Shown: one piece after another, positions 10,576 through 22,269 of the stretch | Numbering within the stretch: the first letter of the stretch is position 1 | How the letters are laid out: each line of letters begins with the position of its first letter | Source of the DNA: Hippophae tibetana | Taxonomy: Eukaryota > Streptophyta > Magnoliopsida > Rosales > Elaeagnaceae | DNA: 64,000 nucleotides | Direction: 5' to 3' | Assembly (NCBI GenBank): GCA_037013495.1 | Contig: CM072801.1 | Location: forward strand, 14,933,501 to 14,997,500 | Program-made: the position numbers and the translations under genes | The notes under the pieces: generated by a model | Database searches by the model: none | Seen by the model: only the letters and a program-made list of their open reading frames with translations | What the model was told of the DNA's origin: nothing

Positions 10576-12500
10576 TGGGATTAGGCGCTGCTGCGCGCGC
10601 GGCTGGGTGACAGGGCGGCGCGGCAGCACGTTTTTCTCCTTTTTGACCCATTTTGTCCAATTTTTGCATATTTGTTGACCTTTCCCCATTTATTTATTAA
10701 TATATTTGTAATGTATTGCTTCAAGTATTCCTCTTTGAGTCTTTAAGTTACGTTTTTAAGCCAAAATACCTGAAAAACAATAAAAATACCCGTGATTCTG
10801 AAAAAGACAAATTTATATAAATATATGATAAAACATATAAATATATATATTTTTAATCAATTAATGTGCATAAAATCATGGTTATTTTAGTGCTTTTTGA
10901 GCACTCATCACAACTCCCAACCAGCTTCTTGCTAGTCCCTTAGCAAGAGAAGCGATAAAAACTAAAAATTAAACTATCCTAAATCACTTTCGTGGATTGA
11001 AACGGTTGCATTTAGCCTATGCAACAAGCCTTTAAACCCCTAGGTTGCCCTAGTGGACGAGTTTGAGTCTCGTGAGGGTTTTCAGTAATGATACCCACAA
11101 ACATTGAACTAAATGTAAAAATCAAAAGAAACAATAAAAACAATCAAATCAAAAACTAAAATTACAACAAAAATCAAAAATTAATTTAAGAATAAAAGAA
11201 AACAACATATCACAAAAATGTCTCATACTTTTTAATCTCTTTTAAGATCATAATTAAAATCTCAAGCATAAGTTATTTTAATCTCTTTAAACAATCATGA
11301 TTTATTATAATAATTAGTCGAAAATCATTTTCATATTTCATGTCAAAAATGTATCAATTTAATTTCACCCAATTTCAGTGTCATGAATCAGAATTCGCTT
11401 CGACTCTATTCCTCACAAGTCAATACTCTTAAAACACTGAATCCTATGGGTTCAAACACTCATACTAATTTATATGCGAAAGAGTTGATGTATAGAAATG
11501 AACTAATATGTTCGCATATGTATAAAGAATAAAGGCTCAAAGTGTTATTTTAACATTGATCTCATGAAAGGAATCGAATGTATAAATTATAAAGATATCA
11601 TATATAAAAATTATTTTCATGCATAAATCAAACTCATTAAGAAATAATTTCAAGATATATGCTTTTTACAAATGAAGAAATTGCAATGACTTTTTAGGGA
11701 ATTACTTCCTATATCTTTTTGTAATTAGCCTGTACTCACAATTTTGTAGGCAACGTGGGTCATAGTATGTAGATGATACTATATATATTTTTTATCTCTC
11801 TATTTTTTTTTCTGTAGATATTTTTCAATATATGTATTTTTTTAGAGAGTCAACCCATGTACAGATTGTACATTTTTTTGGATTTTGGTGAGTGGTTAAT
11901 TTTGTGGCTTTTCAATTTGATCTTGGTTTAGGTAACCCCAGATATGTCTTTTTGTTTTTGTAGCAGTCATGCATAAATGAGATATAAGCATATACTATCA
12001 ATTTCTACTCAAATCATTTAATCTAAGCAAAAATAATAATAAAAAATATATGATACTCTATTAAGATGAGAAAAAATTCATACATTCAATGCTAATACCT
12101 ATAGAGATCATCTAAACTTTTTGAATAAATAAGAAATGTGTTTGGAGTAGAAAAAATATATATTTCACTCTGAATAAAAGAAATTAGGCTCAAATTATAT
12201 CTCACAAGGGTAGTCTCCACTAAAAAAAATTCATAAACACCGATTTTGGGTTTAATATAATTTCCACATTTTATCAAGAAATACTAGTTATGACAAAAAC
12301 TAACTAATTATCAAAAATAATTACAAAATATTTCATTATATGTTTTCAAAAATTAATCTAACAGTACAAAAGACTTAACTATTTACTTAAATTTGATTTA
12401 AAGAAATGATAAATTTTTGTGAAAAAATTTATTTTTTATTTTATTTTTTTTTAATTTTTAAATTGTTAAATCTTTTTTTTTCTAATTAAGCATGGTAACT

Positions 12501-12544
12501 TTTCACCACCCCCAACCTAGAACTTACATTGTCCTCAATGTAAC
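12501..12544 (-). other. Conserved internal block: 'ttacattgaggacaatgtaag'-type
   Basis: On the minus strand this reads as a palindromic CATTGAGGACAATG core followed by GTTGGGGGTGG, and it is repeated nearly unchanged at about 61894-61941. Its retention while neighbouring sequence varies suggests a role in the element's RNA, but this is inference. Similar G-rich blocks occur downstream of pol in several plant Ty3/gypsy elements. Confidence 0.45.
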
Positions 12545-12780
12545 AACTGTAAATTAAAGAGAAAAGAGAAGAAAGATTACCTATTTCCTGAGAATGTGTA
12601 AGTAGTAATGGAGAAATGCAGGTGCATCCATCATATTCATTATTAAAGTGTATACAGACAGATCGCTGTAAACTTCTAACATCTCAACAAATATTTTTAG
12701 TTTTAACAATTTAAAAATTATTAAACTAAAATAAACAATAAAATTAAGTAAATAAAATAAATAACAGAAAATTACCTAAA

Positions 12781-12840
12781 ATGATGGGTTGTCTCCCATC
12801 CAGCGCTTAGTTTAACGTCTTAGCAAGACGTAACTTGGGG
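12781..12840 (-). other. Conserved internal block with GACGTTAAAC and TGGGAGACAACCCA
   Basis: The minus strand reads GTCTTGCTAAGACGTTAAAC, then an AAGCGCTGGATGGGAG motif and ACAACCCATCATTTTAGG. It contains two small hairpins (GTCTTGCTAAGAC and TGGG...CCCA). The same block occurs at about 62190-62250 and, degenerate and in opposite orientation, at 3181-3225. It is recognisable in plant gypsy-type elements between coding region and 3' LTR. Confidence 0.5.
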
Positions 12841-13304
12841 ATTGCATTTTAAGTAAACTCAATGTCCCCTCATCATTGAGTCAATCATACCTACAAGTAA
12901 GACAAGTTTGTCTACCTATACTGTTTCAAACATGCCCTATTGATTTTTAAATTTTTCTGTACCAAAAACTAAGGGCATGCTTGAGGGTTTTAGATAACCC
13001 ACATCTAGGTGCAAATCAAATAATTAAGGCATCAGAACACAATTGTACCTAGATCAAGCAAAGAAACTAACTCTTGAGATTGTAATTAAGACTTTAAAAT
13101 TTTGGAGATAGTTTCAGAATTTTTTTTTAGTTAAAATAACATAATTAGTATTAACCAAGAGTGCTCCCAAGAAAGAATGGTGGGGCAAAGACTCCTTAAA
13201 AACCATCCTCTTAGACAGAACAACGTTCTCAGGAAAGACTAGTGGCACAAAGGCATCCAGGAACTAGTCTCCTAGACAGAACTCCATTAGATCTTTACTT
13301 TTCA

Positions 13305-13800
13305 TGTTATTAAAGTTAAGTTAATTAAGTTATATTAAGTAAAAATTTAAGTTAATTAAGTAAAACAAAATCTAAGTTAATTAAAAAGCTAAGTTGGTTA
13401 AGTTAAAAAAAATCTAAATTAATAAAAAAGGTAAGTTAATCAAAGTTAATTAAAAAGTTCAAGTTCATTAAGTTAAGTTAATTAAAAAGCTAAATTAAAA
13501 ATCTAAGTTAGTTAAGTTAAAAAAAATCTAAGTTAATTAAAAAGTTAAGTTAATTAAGTTAAGTAAACTAAAAATCTAAGTTAATTAAGTTAATGAAAAA
13601 TCTAAGTTAATTAAGTTAAATAAAAATTCAGAGAGAAAAAAAAAATAGTTAAAGAAAAGAAAAGAAAATAATAATAAAATAAAATAAAATAAAATAAAAT
13701 AAAGTAAAATAAAATAAAATAAAGTAAAATAAAACAATATAAAATAAAATAAACTAAAATAAAAAATAAAAAAAAATAAAAAAATAAAATTGAAAAAGGT
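13305..13800. repeat. Simple-sequence tract: AAGTTAATT runs then AAAATA runs
   Basis: From 13305 to 13625 the sequence is built from 'aagttaattaa' and 'aaaatctaagttaatt' variants; from 13655 to 13800 it is AAAATA repeats. The equivalent tract at 62755-63100 differs in length. Confidence 0.8.
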
Positions 13801-13989
13801 AAAGGAAAATAAAATAAGAATAAAAATTGATAGTTTTTTTTATTTTGTTTTTATTCATTTTTATTATTATTTTTATTAAAAAAATAAAATTAAGATTTTA
13901 AATAAAAACTTAACATTAAACGAAAATTAAAAATTAAGTTGTTTTTTTTATTATTATTTTTAATTTAAAATTTATTTAATTTTTTTATT

Positions 13990-14165
13990 ATTGTTTTTTT
14001 ACTATTCGTGAACGGTAATTTTATTTTACTATTTATATTATAAATTTTAATTATTTCTTTTAACTTAAAATTTTTGGTTTTTTTTACTATTCATGAACGG
14101 TAATTTTATTTTACTATCTACGCTATAAATTTTATTTATTTATTTTTAACTTAAAATTTTTATTT
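13990..14165. repeat. About 83-bp repeat, two units, core ACTATTC(A/G)TGAACGGTAA
   Basis: Two units with this core followed by TTTTATTTTACTAT start near 14010 and 14090. The second element carries about five diverged units at 63220-63600, so the array has expanded or contracted between copies. Confidence 0.7.
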
Positions 14166-14310
14166 TTTATTTATTTTTTTATTTTTTTATTTTTTTTTAA
14201 ATTTGAAATTTGATTATTATTTTTATTAAAACAAAAAAAATCACAATAATTTACAGCACAAAAAATGTTTTTAAAATTTTGATAAATAATTTAAAAACCG
14301 TTATTCCTTC

Positions 14311-14482
14311 CCTGGCTACGGCGCCAAAAACTTGATGAGATTGATGCCATACCCCGGCAACTGTGCCAAAAACTTGATGAACCAAATCCTCAGCAACGGC
14401 GCCAAAAACTTGATAAACCAAATCCCCGGCAACGGCGCCAAAAACTTGATGAACCAAATCCTCGGTAACGGCGCCAAAAACG
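14311..14482 (-). repeat. Tandem primer-binding-site array, five copies
   Basis: GGCGCCA or a close variant, flanked by CGGCAAC on one side and AAAAACTTGATGA on the other, is repeated with its last base at 14326, 14368, 14404, 14440 and 14476 (spacings 42, 36, 36, 36). On the minus strand each unit reads TGGCGCCGTTGCCGG, the complement of the plant tRNA-Asp 3' end. The AAAAACTTGATGA part copies the spacer plus the LTR terminus. The array abuts the LTR at 14483. Only the unit nearest that LTR is at the usual primer position. Confidence 0.9.
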
Positions 14483-16333
14483 TGATGAGCGAAAATCGGC
14501 ATCTCCGATTCTTGCCAATACTTTGGTTTTAATATTTATAAAACTCTCGCAAGTGCACGAATCATTTCGTAGAAAATGATAAGTATACTCCCAAGGTCGA
14601 TCTAAGGAAGGAATGTATGTGGTTTTTAATTTATTATTCAAACTTTTAAAAACAAAATTAAATCCTAAACATCGTGTCACGATATTTTGGGTTTTTGTGT
14701 TTTTAATCTAATTACATAAAAATAAACATAGATCCAATAAAAATTTATGCAAATTTTATCTTTTATAATGGCGGAGTATTTATGGATATAATAACTAAGT
14801 TAATTATGCTTGCTCATATTATCTAGGTTATTAAAGATATGAATTGATATTTATTGATTCTCCCTTTTTTTGTATGAATACCACCTTTGGTGGGGTTAGA
14901 TATTCTTTGTTAACTAAACAAATCAATTAACACCTATGGGTGGAGTTGATAACTAATATGCTTAATTAAATTAATTCCTTTTTCTAAGAGATTGAAAATG
15001 AACCATTTAAATGCCACCTCTGGTGGGGTTAGACAGTTTAAACTTTATTCAAGGTGTCCAAATTAAATCTAAGAATTTAGCTATCCGAGTACTAACTTTC
15101 AAGTTTTAAAACCACTACCGAAAACATGTTGTCAATACATTTTCAGATAATAATTCTTATAAAAACTTTTGAAATAGAGCTTCACTATAACTACCGGGCG
15201 ATTGTACCATCAAATAAAAGAGCACTACTCTAAATCAGACCGAATAACTAAACCTTAAAATCTAATTTTCAGGTTTAAGTTTGTAATGAAAAATAATATA
15301 TTTCTCTCTAACATTCTTAATATAAAATCTTGAATAAAAACAAAATCAATTCATTTTAGAGATTTTTACCTATTTAATATTTCGCAAGCATAACAACGTT
15401 ATTATTACATCATGTTTATTAACAGCCAGCACAATTAAATTTAATCACAGACAAATTAAATATAACATGTAAGAATGAAGCATAAAATAACTGTAAAGAA
15501 AATAAAATCCTTACATAACTTCAACGCTATTCCCGTTGCTGGAAAACCTTCAAGCGGAATTTGCACTCCCATTTATTGAATCAAAAAACTAAAATATTAC
15601 AAAAACATAACTAGTTCTTCCCAAAAAGGGAATAACTCTAAAACTAAGAGAAATTAACTAAGAAAAGAGAGAAAGAAAGAAGAGAGAAGAGTGTTTTGAA
15701 GGTGTTGAAGGTGTGTTTTGAAATGAAGGGAAGGGGGGTATTTATAGGTGAGGATGGAGAGAAAAAATGAGTAAAAAAATGTAAAAACGCGTAATGGAAA
15801 TGTTGAGGTCATTGATGACGTCAACATGACATCATGGGGGCGGTTGCACGTGCAAAATGGGGCGAAACTGGCGTCGGCGCGCGTGGATGAACAGTAACCG
15901 CACGCGCAGTTCTGCGCGGATGAACAGTAGCCACGTGCGCAGTTCTGCATGGATGAAAAGTAGCCGCACGCAGCTTGGCGCGGGATTGGGCGCTGCTGCG
16001 CGCGCGGCGGGCGGGAGGGTGGCGCAGCGGCGCGTTTTTCTCCTTTTTGATATTTTTGACCTTTTTGACCCATTTTGTCCAATTTTTGCATATTTGTTGA
16101 CCTTTCCCCATTTATTTATTAATATATTTGTAATGTATTGCTTCAAGTATTCCTCTTTGAGTCTTTACGTTACGTTTTTAAGCCAAAATACATGAAAAAC
16201 AATAAAATACCCGTGATTCCGAAAAAGACAAATTTATATAAATATATGATAAAACATATAAATATATATATATTTTTAATCAATTAATGTACATAAAATC
16301 ATGGTTATTTTAGTGCTTTTTGAGCACTCATCA
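14483..16333 (-). repeat. LTR 2 (middle) of composite
   Basis: TGATGAG...CTCATCA. Three minisatellite units (15886, 15919, 15952), TATA box at 15739-15746 and CRE palindrome at 15816-15823. The sequence after the CRE is extended by 'acatgacatcatg' relative to LTR 1. Confidence 0.92.
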
Positions 16334-16488
16334 CATTTTTTATTATTTCTTATGAAATTTGAAATTTGATTATTATTTTTTTTTATTAAAAAAAAATCAC
16401 AATTATTTACAACACAAAAATTGTTTTTGAAATTTTGATAAATAATTTAAAAACCGCTATTCCTTCCCCAGCAACGGCGCCAAAAACT
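16334..16488 (-). mobile_element. 155-bp truncated internal stub with single primer site
   Basis: This matches only the last part of the full internal region (about 14180-14330) and ends with one copy of 'agcaacggcgccaaaaacttga'. The rest of the interior, about 3.4 kb, is missing between LTR 2 and this stub, which implies an internal deletion. Confidence 0.88.
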
Positions 16489-18461
16489 TGATGAGCGAAA
16501 ACCGACATCGTCGATTCTTACCAATACTTTGGTTTTAATATTTATAAAACTCTCGCAAGTGCACGAATCATTTTGAAGAAAATGATAAGCATACTCTCAT
16601 GGTCGATCTAAGGAAGGAATGTATGTGGTTTTTAATTTATTATTCAAACTTTTAAAAACGAAATTAAATCCTAAACATAATGTCACGATAGTTTGGTTTT
16701 TGTGTTCCTAATCTAATAACATAAAAATAAACATATATACAGATTAATAAATATAATCTAATAACATAAAAATAAACATAGATACAAATCCAATAAATAT
16801 TTATCTAAAAATAAACATAGATACAGATTCAATAAATATTTATCTAAAAATAAACATAGATACAGATTCAATAAATATTTATACAAATTTTATCATTTAT
16901 ATTAGTGGAGTATTTATGGATATAATAACTAAATTAATTATGCTTGTTCATATTATCTAGGTTATTAAAGATATAAATTGATATTTTATTGATTCTCTTT
17001 TTTTATATAAATACCACCTTTGGTGGGGTTAGATATTCTTTGTTAACTAAACAAATCAATTAACGACTATGGGTGGGGTTGATAACTAATTTGGTTAATT
17101 AAATTAATTCCTTTTTCTAAGAGATTGAAAATGAACCATTTAAATGCCACCTTTGGTGGGGTTAGACAGTTTAAACTTTATTCAAGGTGTCCAAATTAAA
17201 CATAAGAATTTAATTATCCGAGTACTAACTTTCAAGTTTTAAAACCACTATTGAAAACATGTTGTCAATACATTTTCACATAATAATTCTTATAAAAACT
17301 TTTGAAATAGAGTTTCACTCTAACTACCGGGCGATTGTACCAACAAATAAAAGAGCACTACTCTAGTTTAGACCGGATAACTAAACCTTAAAATCTAATT
17401 TTCAGATTTAAGTTTGTATTGAAAAATAATATATTTCTCTCTAACATTCTTAATATAAAATCTTGAATAAAAACAAAATCAATTTATTTTAGAGATTTTT
17501 TCCTATTTAATATTTCGCAAGCATAACAACGTCATTATTACATCATGTTTACTAAACAGCCAGCACAGTTAAATTTAATCACAGACAAATTAAATATAAC
17601 ATGTAAGAATAAAGCATAAAAATAACTGTAAAGAAAATAAAATCCTTACAGAACTTCGACGTTATTCCCGTTGTTGGAAAAACTCCAAGCGGAATTTGCA
17701 CTTCCATTTATTGAATCAAAAAGCTAAAAAAAATTACATAAACATAACTAGTTCTTCCCAAAAAGGGAAGAACTCTAAAACTAAGAGAAATTAACTAAGA
17801 AAAACTAAAAACTAAGAAAAACTAAAAATCTAAGAAAAGAGAGAAAGAAAGAGAGAAAAGAATGTATTTGGAGGTGTTGAAGGTGTGTTTTGAAGTGAAG
17901 GGAAGGGGGGTATTTATAGGTGTGGATGGAGAGAAAAAATGAGTAAAAAAATGTAAAAACGCGTAATGGAAATGCTGAGGTCATTGATGACGTCATGGGG
18001 GCGGTTGCACGTGAAAAATGGGGCGAAACGGGCGTCGGCGCGTGCGGATGAACAGTAACCGCGCGCGCAGTTCTGTGTGGATGAACAGTAGCCGCGCGCA
18101 GCTTGGTGCGGGATTGGGCGCTGCTACGCGCGCGGCTGGTCGGCAGGGCGGCGCGGCAGCGCTATTTTCTTCTTTTTGACATTTTTGACATTTTTGACCC
18201 ATTTTGTCCAATTTTTCCATATTTTTTGACCTTTCCCCATTTATTTATTAATATATTTGTGTTGTATTGCTTCAAGTATTCCTCTTTGAGTCTTTAAGTT
18301 ACGTTTTTAAGCCAAAATACCTGAAAAACAATAAAAATACCCGTGATTCTGAAAAAGACAAATTTATATAAATATATGATAAAACATATAAATATATATA
18401 TTTTTAATTAATTAATGTGCATAAAATCATGGTTATTTTAGTGCTTTTTGAGCACTCATCA
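16489..18461 (-). repeat. LTR 3 of composite (5' LTR in element orientation)
   Basis: TGATGAG...CTCATCA followed by GTTAT. Two minisatellite units (18047, 18080), CRE palindrome at 17988-17995. It uniquely contains a 39-bp tandem expansion at about 16728-16890, which makes it the longest of the three. Confidence 0.92.
16728..16890. repeat. 39-bp tandem expansion private to LTR 3
   Basis: A unit containing TAAAAATAAACATAGATACA and CAATAAATATTTATC is repeated three to four times (successive starts at 16806 and 16845). LTRs 1 and 2, the solo LTR and the second element have a single copy. Confidence 0.88.
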
Positions 18462-18983
18462 GTTATATTCCTCTTTTCATTATCCTTCAGATCAACTATT
18501 TTTTTTAGCGAAATACTCAAATTTTCACTTCATAACATTCTTATAAGTATTTCTATTAATATTTTTACTTATTATGTAGTTTGCTTTATTTTTTGTATAA
18601 TTTTTTTATTTATATATGTTTTGTATTATGCTTGTTATATGTTTGGCTTATTTTATATGGGAATAATATCTACATGTTGTGGGTTTGATGGACTATAATA
18701 TTTATCATACGTGGATAAATTTATTTACATATAAATAATTATATTTTATTAAGTAAAAGTAATACATTTGTAAAATGATTAAAATGATAAATATTTTGTA
18801 TTATGTATGTTTTGGTATATATTCTAATAATTAGGGAATTTATATATAATAATACTTGAAATATATTCATTGGATACATAATTAATTAATATGCTTAATT
18901 AATGTCATTAATAGAAAATGGAAAAATCTTAGATGTCATAATGTAGAATTGAGTAGGACTACATTTCTAGAGTTGAAAGTTTC

Positions 18984-21900
18984 ATGGAATTTGCTTGTAG
19001 AAATAGTAATACTGGAACTAGTATGATTCGATGCCCATGTGTTAAATGTAAAAATGAGTGGTTTCATGAGTTTGACGAGGTTAAGTATCACCTTATCCTT
19101 AGTGGTATTCTTTTGAGCTATAAATGTTGGTATTATCATGGAGAAAATATTGATAATACTCATGGGGAAGAGATACAGAAAATATGTTTCATGGTGTTGA
19201 AGATGAACTACGTGAGGATGATCCCGAAATGTTTAAAAAACTTCTGGAAGATGCCAAAAAACCGTTGTATCCAAAATGAAAAAAATACACTAAAATGTCG
19301 GGATTGGTTCATTTGTACAATGTGAAGGCAAAAAATGGGTTTTATGACAAGGGATTCGCAGAATTACTAAATCTACTAGTCAATATGTTTCTTGAGGGTA
19401 TTGAATTGTCATCTTCAATATATAAAGTGAAGAAATCTCCTAGTCGATTTGGCATGGAATATCATAAGATTCATGCTTTTCCAAATGATTGCATTCTTTA
19501 TAGAAAAGATTATGAGACATTAGATGATTGTCCGATGTGTAAAGAATCGAGATGGAAGCATGGTACAAATGAGACAACACATAAGAAAGGTGTGACTGAA
19601 AAGGTTCTTTGGTACTTTCCTCCGATTCCTCGCTTTCAAAGGTTGTTCAAATGTAAAGAGACATTAAATATGCTGACTTGGCATTCAGATAATCGATCTA
19701 ATGATGTGGTGCTACGTCATCCTTGTGATCCTCCAAATTGGAAAGTAGTAGATAATTTATCTCCTCAATTTTCATCTGATCCGCGCAATCTTCGTCTTGC
19801 CATTGGTGCTGATGGAATTAATCCGCATAGTTCCCTTCTTAGTAGATATAGCTATTAGCCAGTAATTATGGTAACATACAACCTTCCTCCTTGGTTGTGT
19901 ATGAAAAGAAAATTCATGATGTTAACATTATTGATCTCAGGACCGAAACAACCCAATGTTGATATTGATGTATATTTGCAGCCTCTGATAGATGATTTTA
20001 AGATGTTGTGGAATGCTGGTGTAAATGTTTTCGATGCACATAAAGAAGAACACTTTAACTTGAAGGGGGTTCTTTTATGGACAATTAATGATTTTCCTGC
20101 CTATGGAAACTTATCAAGACATGCAACAAAAAGGTTACAAGGGATGCCCTATATGTAGTGATGGAACTTATGCAACTTATCTTGTTCATGGACGAAAGAT
20201 GTCTTATAGAAGACATAGAAGATTTTTGCCATGGTTGTTGGAATAAAAAATCAATATTTTGGGAATTACCTTATTGGAAATACCTACACATTCATCACAT
20301 CTTAGATGTCATGCATATTGAGAAAAATGTACGTGAAAGCTTGATTGGTACTTTACTTAATATACCTAGAAAAAAAGAAAGGAAATAAAGCAAGACTAGA
20401 TTTAAAGAAACTAGGCATACGACCTGAATTAACACCAAAGATGGAAAATGATAAGAAACGAACATACTTGCCACCAACATCATATACAATGTCTACAAAA
20501 GAGAAGGATGTGTTTTGTAAATGTTTGGAGGGTGTGAAAGTTCCTGATGGTTACTCATCCAACTTAATAAATTTTGTGTCTATGACCGATAATAAACTTT
20601 ATGGATTGAAATCACATGACTATCATATCTTAATGCAACAATTATTACCAGTTGCTATTAGATCAATTCTTCCAAAACATGTTTGATTATCAATAATTTG
20701 GCTTTGTTCATTCTTCAATACAATATGCAAGAAATCTACATCAATTGGCGAGTTAAATTCTTTATAGAAAGATGTTGTAGAGACTTTGTGTCTAATTGAA
20801 AAATATTTTCCTCCTTCCTTCCTCGATATAATGATTCACTTATGTGTTCATTTAGTTCGAGAGGTTCAATTGTGTGGTCTTACTTACTTAAGGTGAATGT
20901 ATCCTTTTGAGAGATATATGCAAGTCTTTAAACGATATGTAAATAATAGAAATCAACCTGAAGGATGCATGGTGAAATGCTACATTGCTGAAGAGGCCAT
21001 TGAGTTTTGTTCTGAATACTTTAGTGATTGCACTAAAATTAGGAATCCTACACACAAGTTGTTCTTAAAACGTCACATGATCCAAGTAGGTAACCCTATG
21101 CTTGGTGGAAGTAAAAAAAAATTTATTGATCGCACTCGATGGGAAAAAACACACCGAATCATTTTGGTAAATAATAATGAGGTACAACCGTACATAGAGT
21201 AAGTGATGTTCAACCTTTCCATTTATACAAAAATAATTTTTTATTTAACTATTAATGATGATATATACTTCATATATATTTAATAACATTACAGGATGCA
21301 TTTAAACTTATTGAAGATCGATCCTGGTTATAAAAAAAGGAGGAGAAAAATGGTTGTATGATGAACATAAGCAAGAGCTTATTAATTGGTTTCGTAACCA
21401 TATAAGTGTCACAAAAAAAAATTCATGCATGTATGTTCCTAGATCTATGTAATGTTTTAAAACCTTGCTCTAAACACATTTCATGTTTTTGTATACATAG
21501 ATTCAAGATGAACTCAAGAAACCCAATCATAAAATATCAGAAAGTTTACAATGGCTTGCACATGGGCCAAAATTCGATGTCAAATCATTTTCTAGTTTCA
21601 CAATAAATGGATTGAGGTTTACGACTCAAGCTAGGGACAGAGTCCGAGTAAATCAGAATAGTGGTGTGAAGATGGTTGCACAAACTATGCAATTTTCCAG
21701 TTCAAAAGATGGTAATCCTATATTTTCTGATAGAACATATTATGATATAATACAAGAGATTTGGGAATTGGATTATGAGGTCTTCCATGAAACAATTTTC
21801 TTGTGTGATTGGGTTAAAGATGTTATCAATGTTGGATATAAAATAGATAATTTTGGATTTACCCTTGTAAATTTATCCAAGATAAGACACATTGATGATC

Positions 21901-22174
21901 CTTTCACGTTAGCACTTCATGTAAAACAAGTATTTTACGTGAGTGATCAAATTGACACAAGATGGTCTGTTGTGTTAGCGCCTCCATAAAAAAGTTTTAC
22001 CATTGTGATTCTTTAGAAGATGATGACCATATGCTTGATACATTAACCAATATTAATAATTTCTCAAATAAATTGGCTAATGTATGTGATGATGTAGTTG
22101 ATGATGATGATTATTCGTCATGGGCTCGAAGTGATTGTGAAGGAATGTATGTATACGATCAACAACCTAATTAA
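18984..22174 (+). pseudogene. CACTA TNP2-like transposase gene (Transpos_assoc, Transposase_21, DUF4218, DUF4216), decayed
   Basis: Conceptual fragments in order: a Transposase-associated domain with IRCPCVKCKN near 19030-19060; Transposase_21 signatures including LDDCPMCKESRWK (about 19520-19560), IGADGINPHSS and TYNLPPWLCMK; a GCPICSDGTY segment and HRRFLPW in another frame (about 20130-20230); LDVMHIEKNV (about 20305-20335); a DUF4218-like part with MYPFERYMQVFKRYV (20897-20950); and, after a likely intron near 21199-21294, a DUF4216-like part (about 21510-21989). Conserved Trp codons have become stops at 19856-19858 and 20894-20896, and several frameshifts break the reading frame. The protein would normally cut the transposon ends; here it cannot be made. 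It starts about 500 bp after the nested LTR composite. Confidence 0.88.
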
Positions 22175-22269
22175 ATATGTTCTATATTGTTGTAATAACT
22201 CTTATATATATATATATAAGTTCCTAAAATTGTCAATTAATTTATATTTCTTCATTGTTTGTAGATATT

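Larger units (their letters stand above)
8986..10910 (-). repeat. LTR 1 of composite (3' LTR in element orientation)
   Basis: Begins TGATGAG and ends CTCATCA on the plus strand. On the minus strand U3 is at the high-coordinate side and the TATA box is at 10270-10277. It contains five minisatellite units. It aligns throughout with the LTRs at 14483, 16489, 48793 and 58438. Confidence 0.93.
10911..14482 (-). mobile_element. Internal region of non-coding LTR element
   Basis: About 3.6 kb with no gag, protease, RT or integrase frame. It matches 60217-63881 over its length. It starts at the 3'-LTR side with 'caactcccaaccagcttcttgctag', carries two conserved blocks (12501-12544 and 12781-12840), then simple repeats, and ends with the primer-site array at 14311-14482. 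Such long, conserved, non-coding interiors are typical of large retrotransposon derivatives mobilised in trans. Confidence 0.85.
8986..18461 (-). mobile_element. Composite non-coding LTR retrotransposon with three LTRs
   Basis: The order on the plus strand is LTR (8986-10910), full internal region (10911-14482), LTR (14483-16333), 155-bp internal stub (16334-16488), LTR (16489-18461), all in the same orientation. The primer site lies left of each right-hand LTR, so the element reads on the minus strand. One 5-bp duplication (GTTAT) brackets the whole, so it behaves as one insertion that gained an extra LTR, most simply by unequal recombination between LTRs followed by internal deletion. No gag or pol is present, so it must have relied on another element's proteins. 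Use of tRNA-Asp and the LTR layout suggest Ty3/gypsy, Tat/Athila-like affinity (inference). Confidence 0.92.

Noticed and set aside
10273..10689. Arg/Ala-rich open frames on both strands over the LTR U3 (also near 15654-16195, 17993-18297 and 50149-50515)
   Set aside because: They follow the 33-bp GC-rich minisatellite in several frames at once, differ between LTR copies and show no domain. They are by-products of repeat composition.
14311..14482. tRNA gene fragments (match to tRNA-Asp 3' end)
   Set aside because: Only the 3'-terminal 17 or so bases match, repeatedly and beside an LTR. No tRNA body or internal promoter boxes are present, so they are primer-binding sites.
14251..14502. Open frame with FGAVA-DLVHQV repeats
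   Set aside because: It is a translation of the primer-site array, appearing on both strands; no independent coding evidence.
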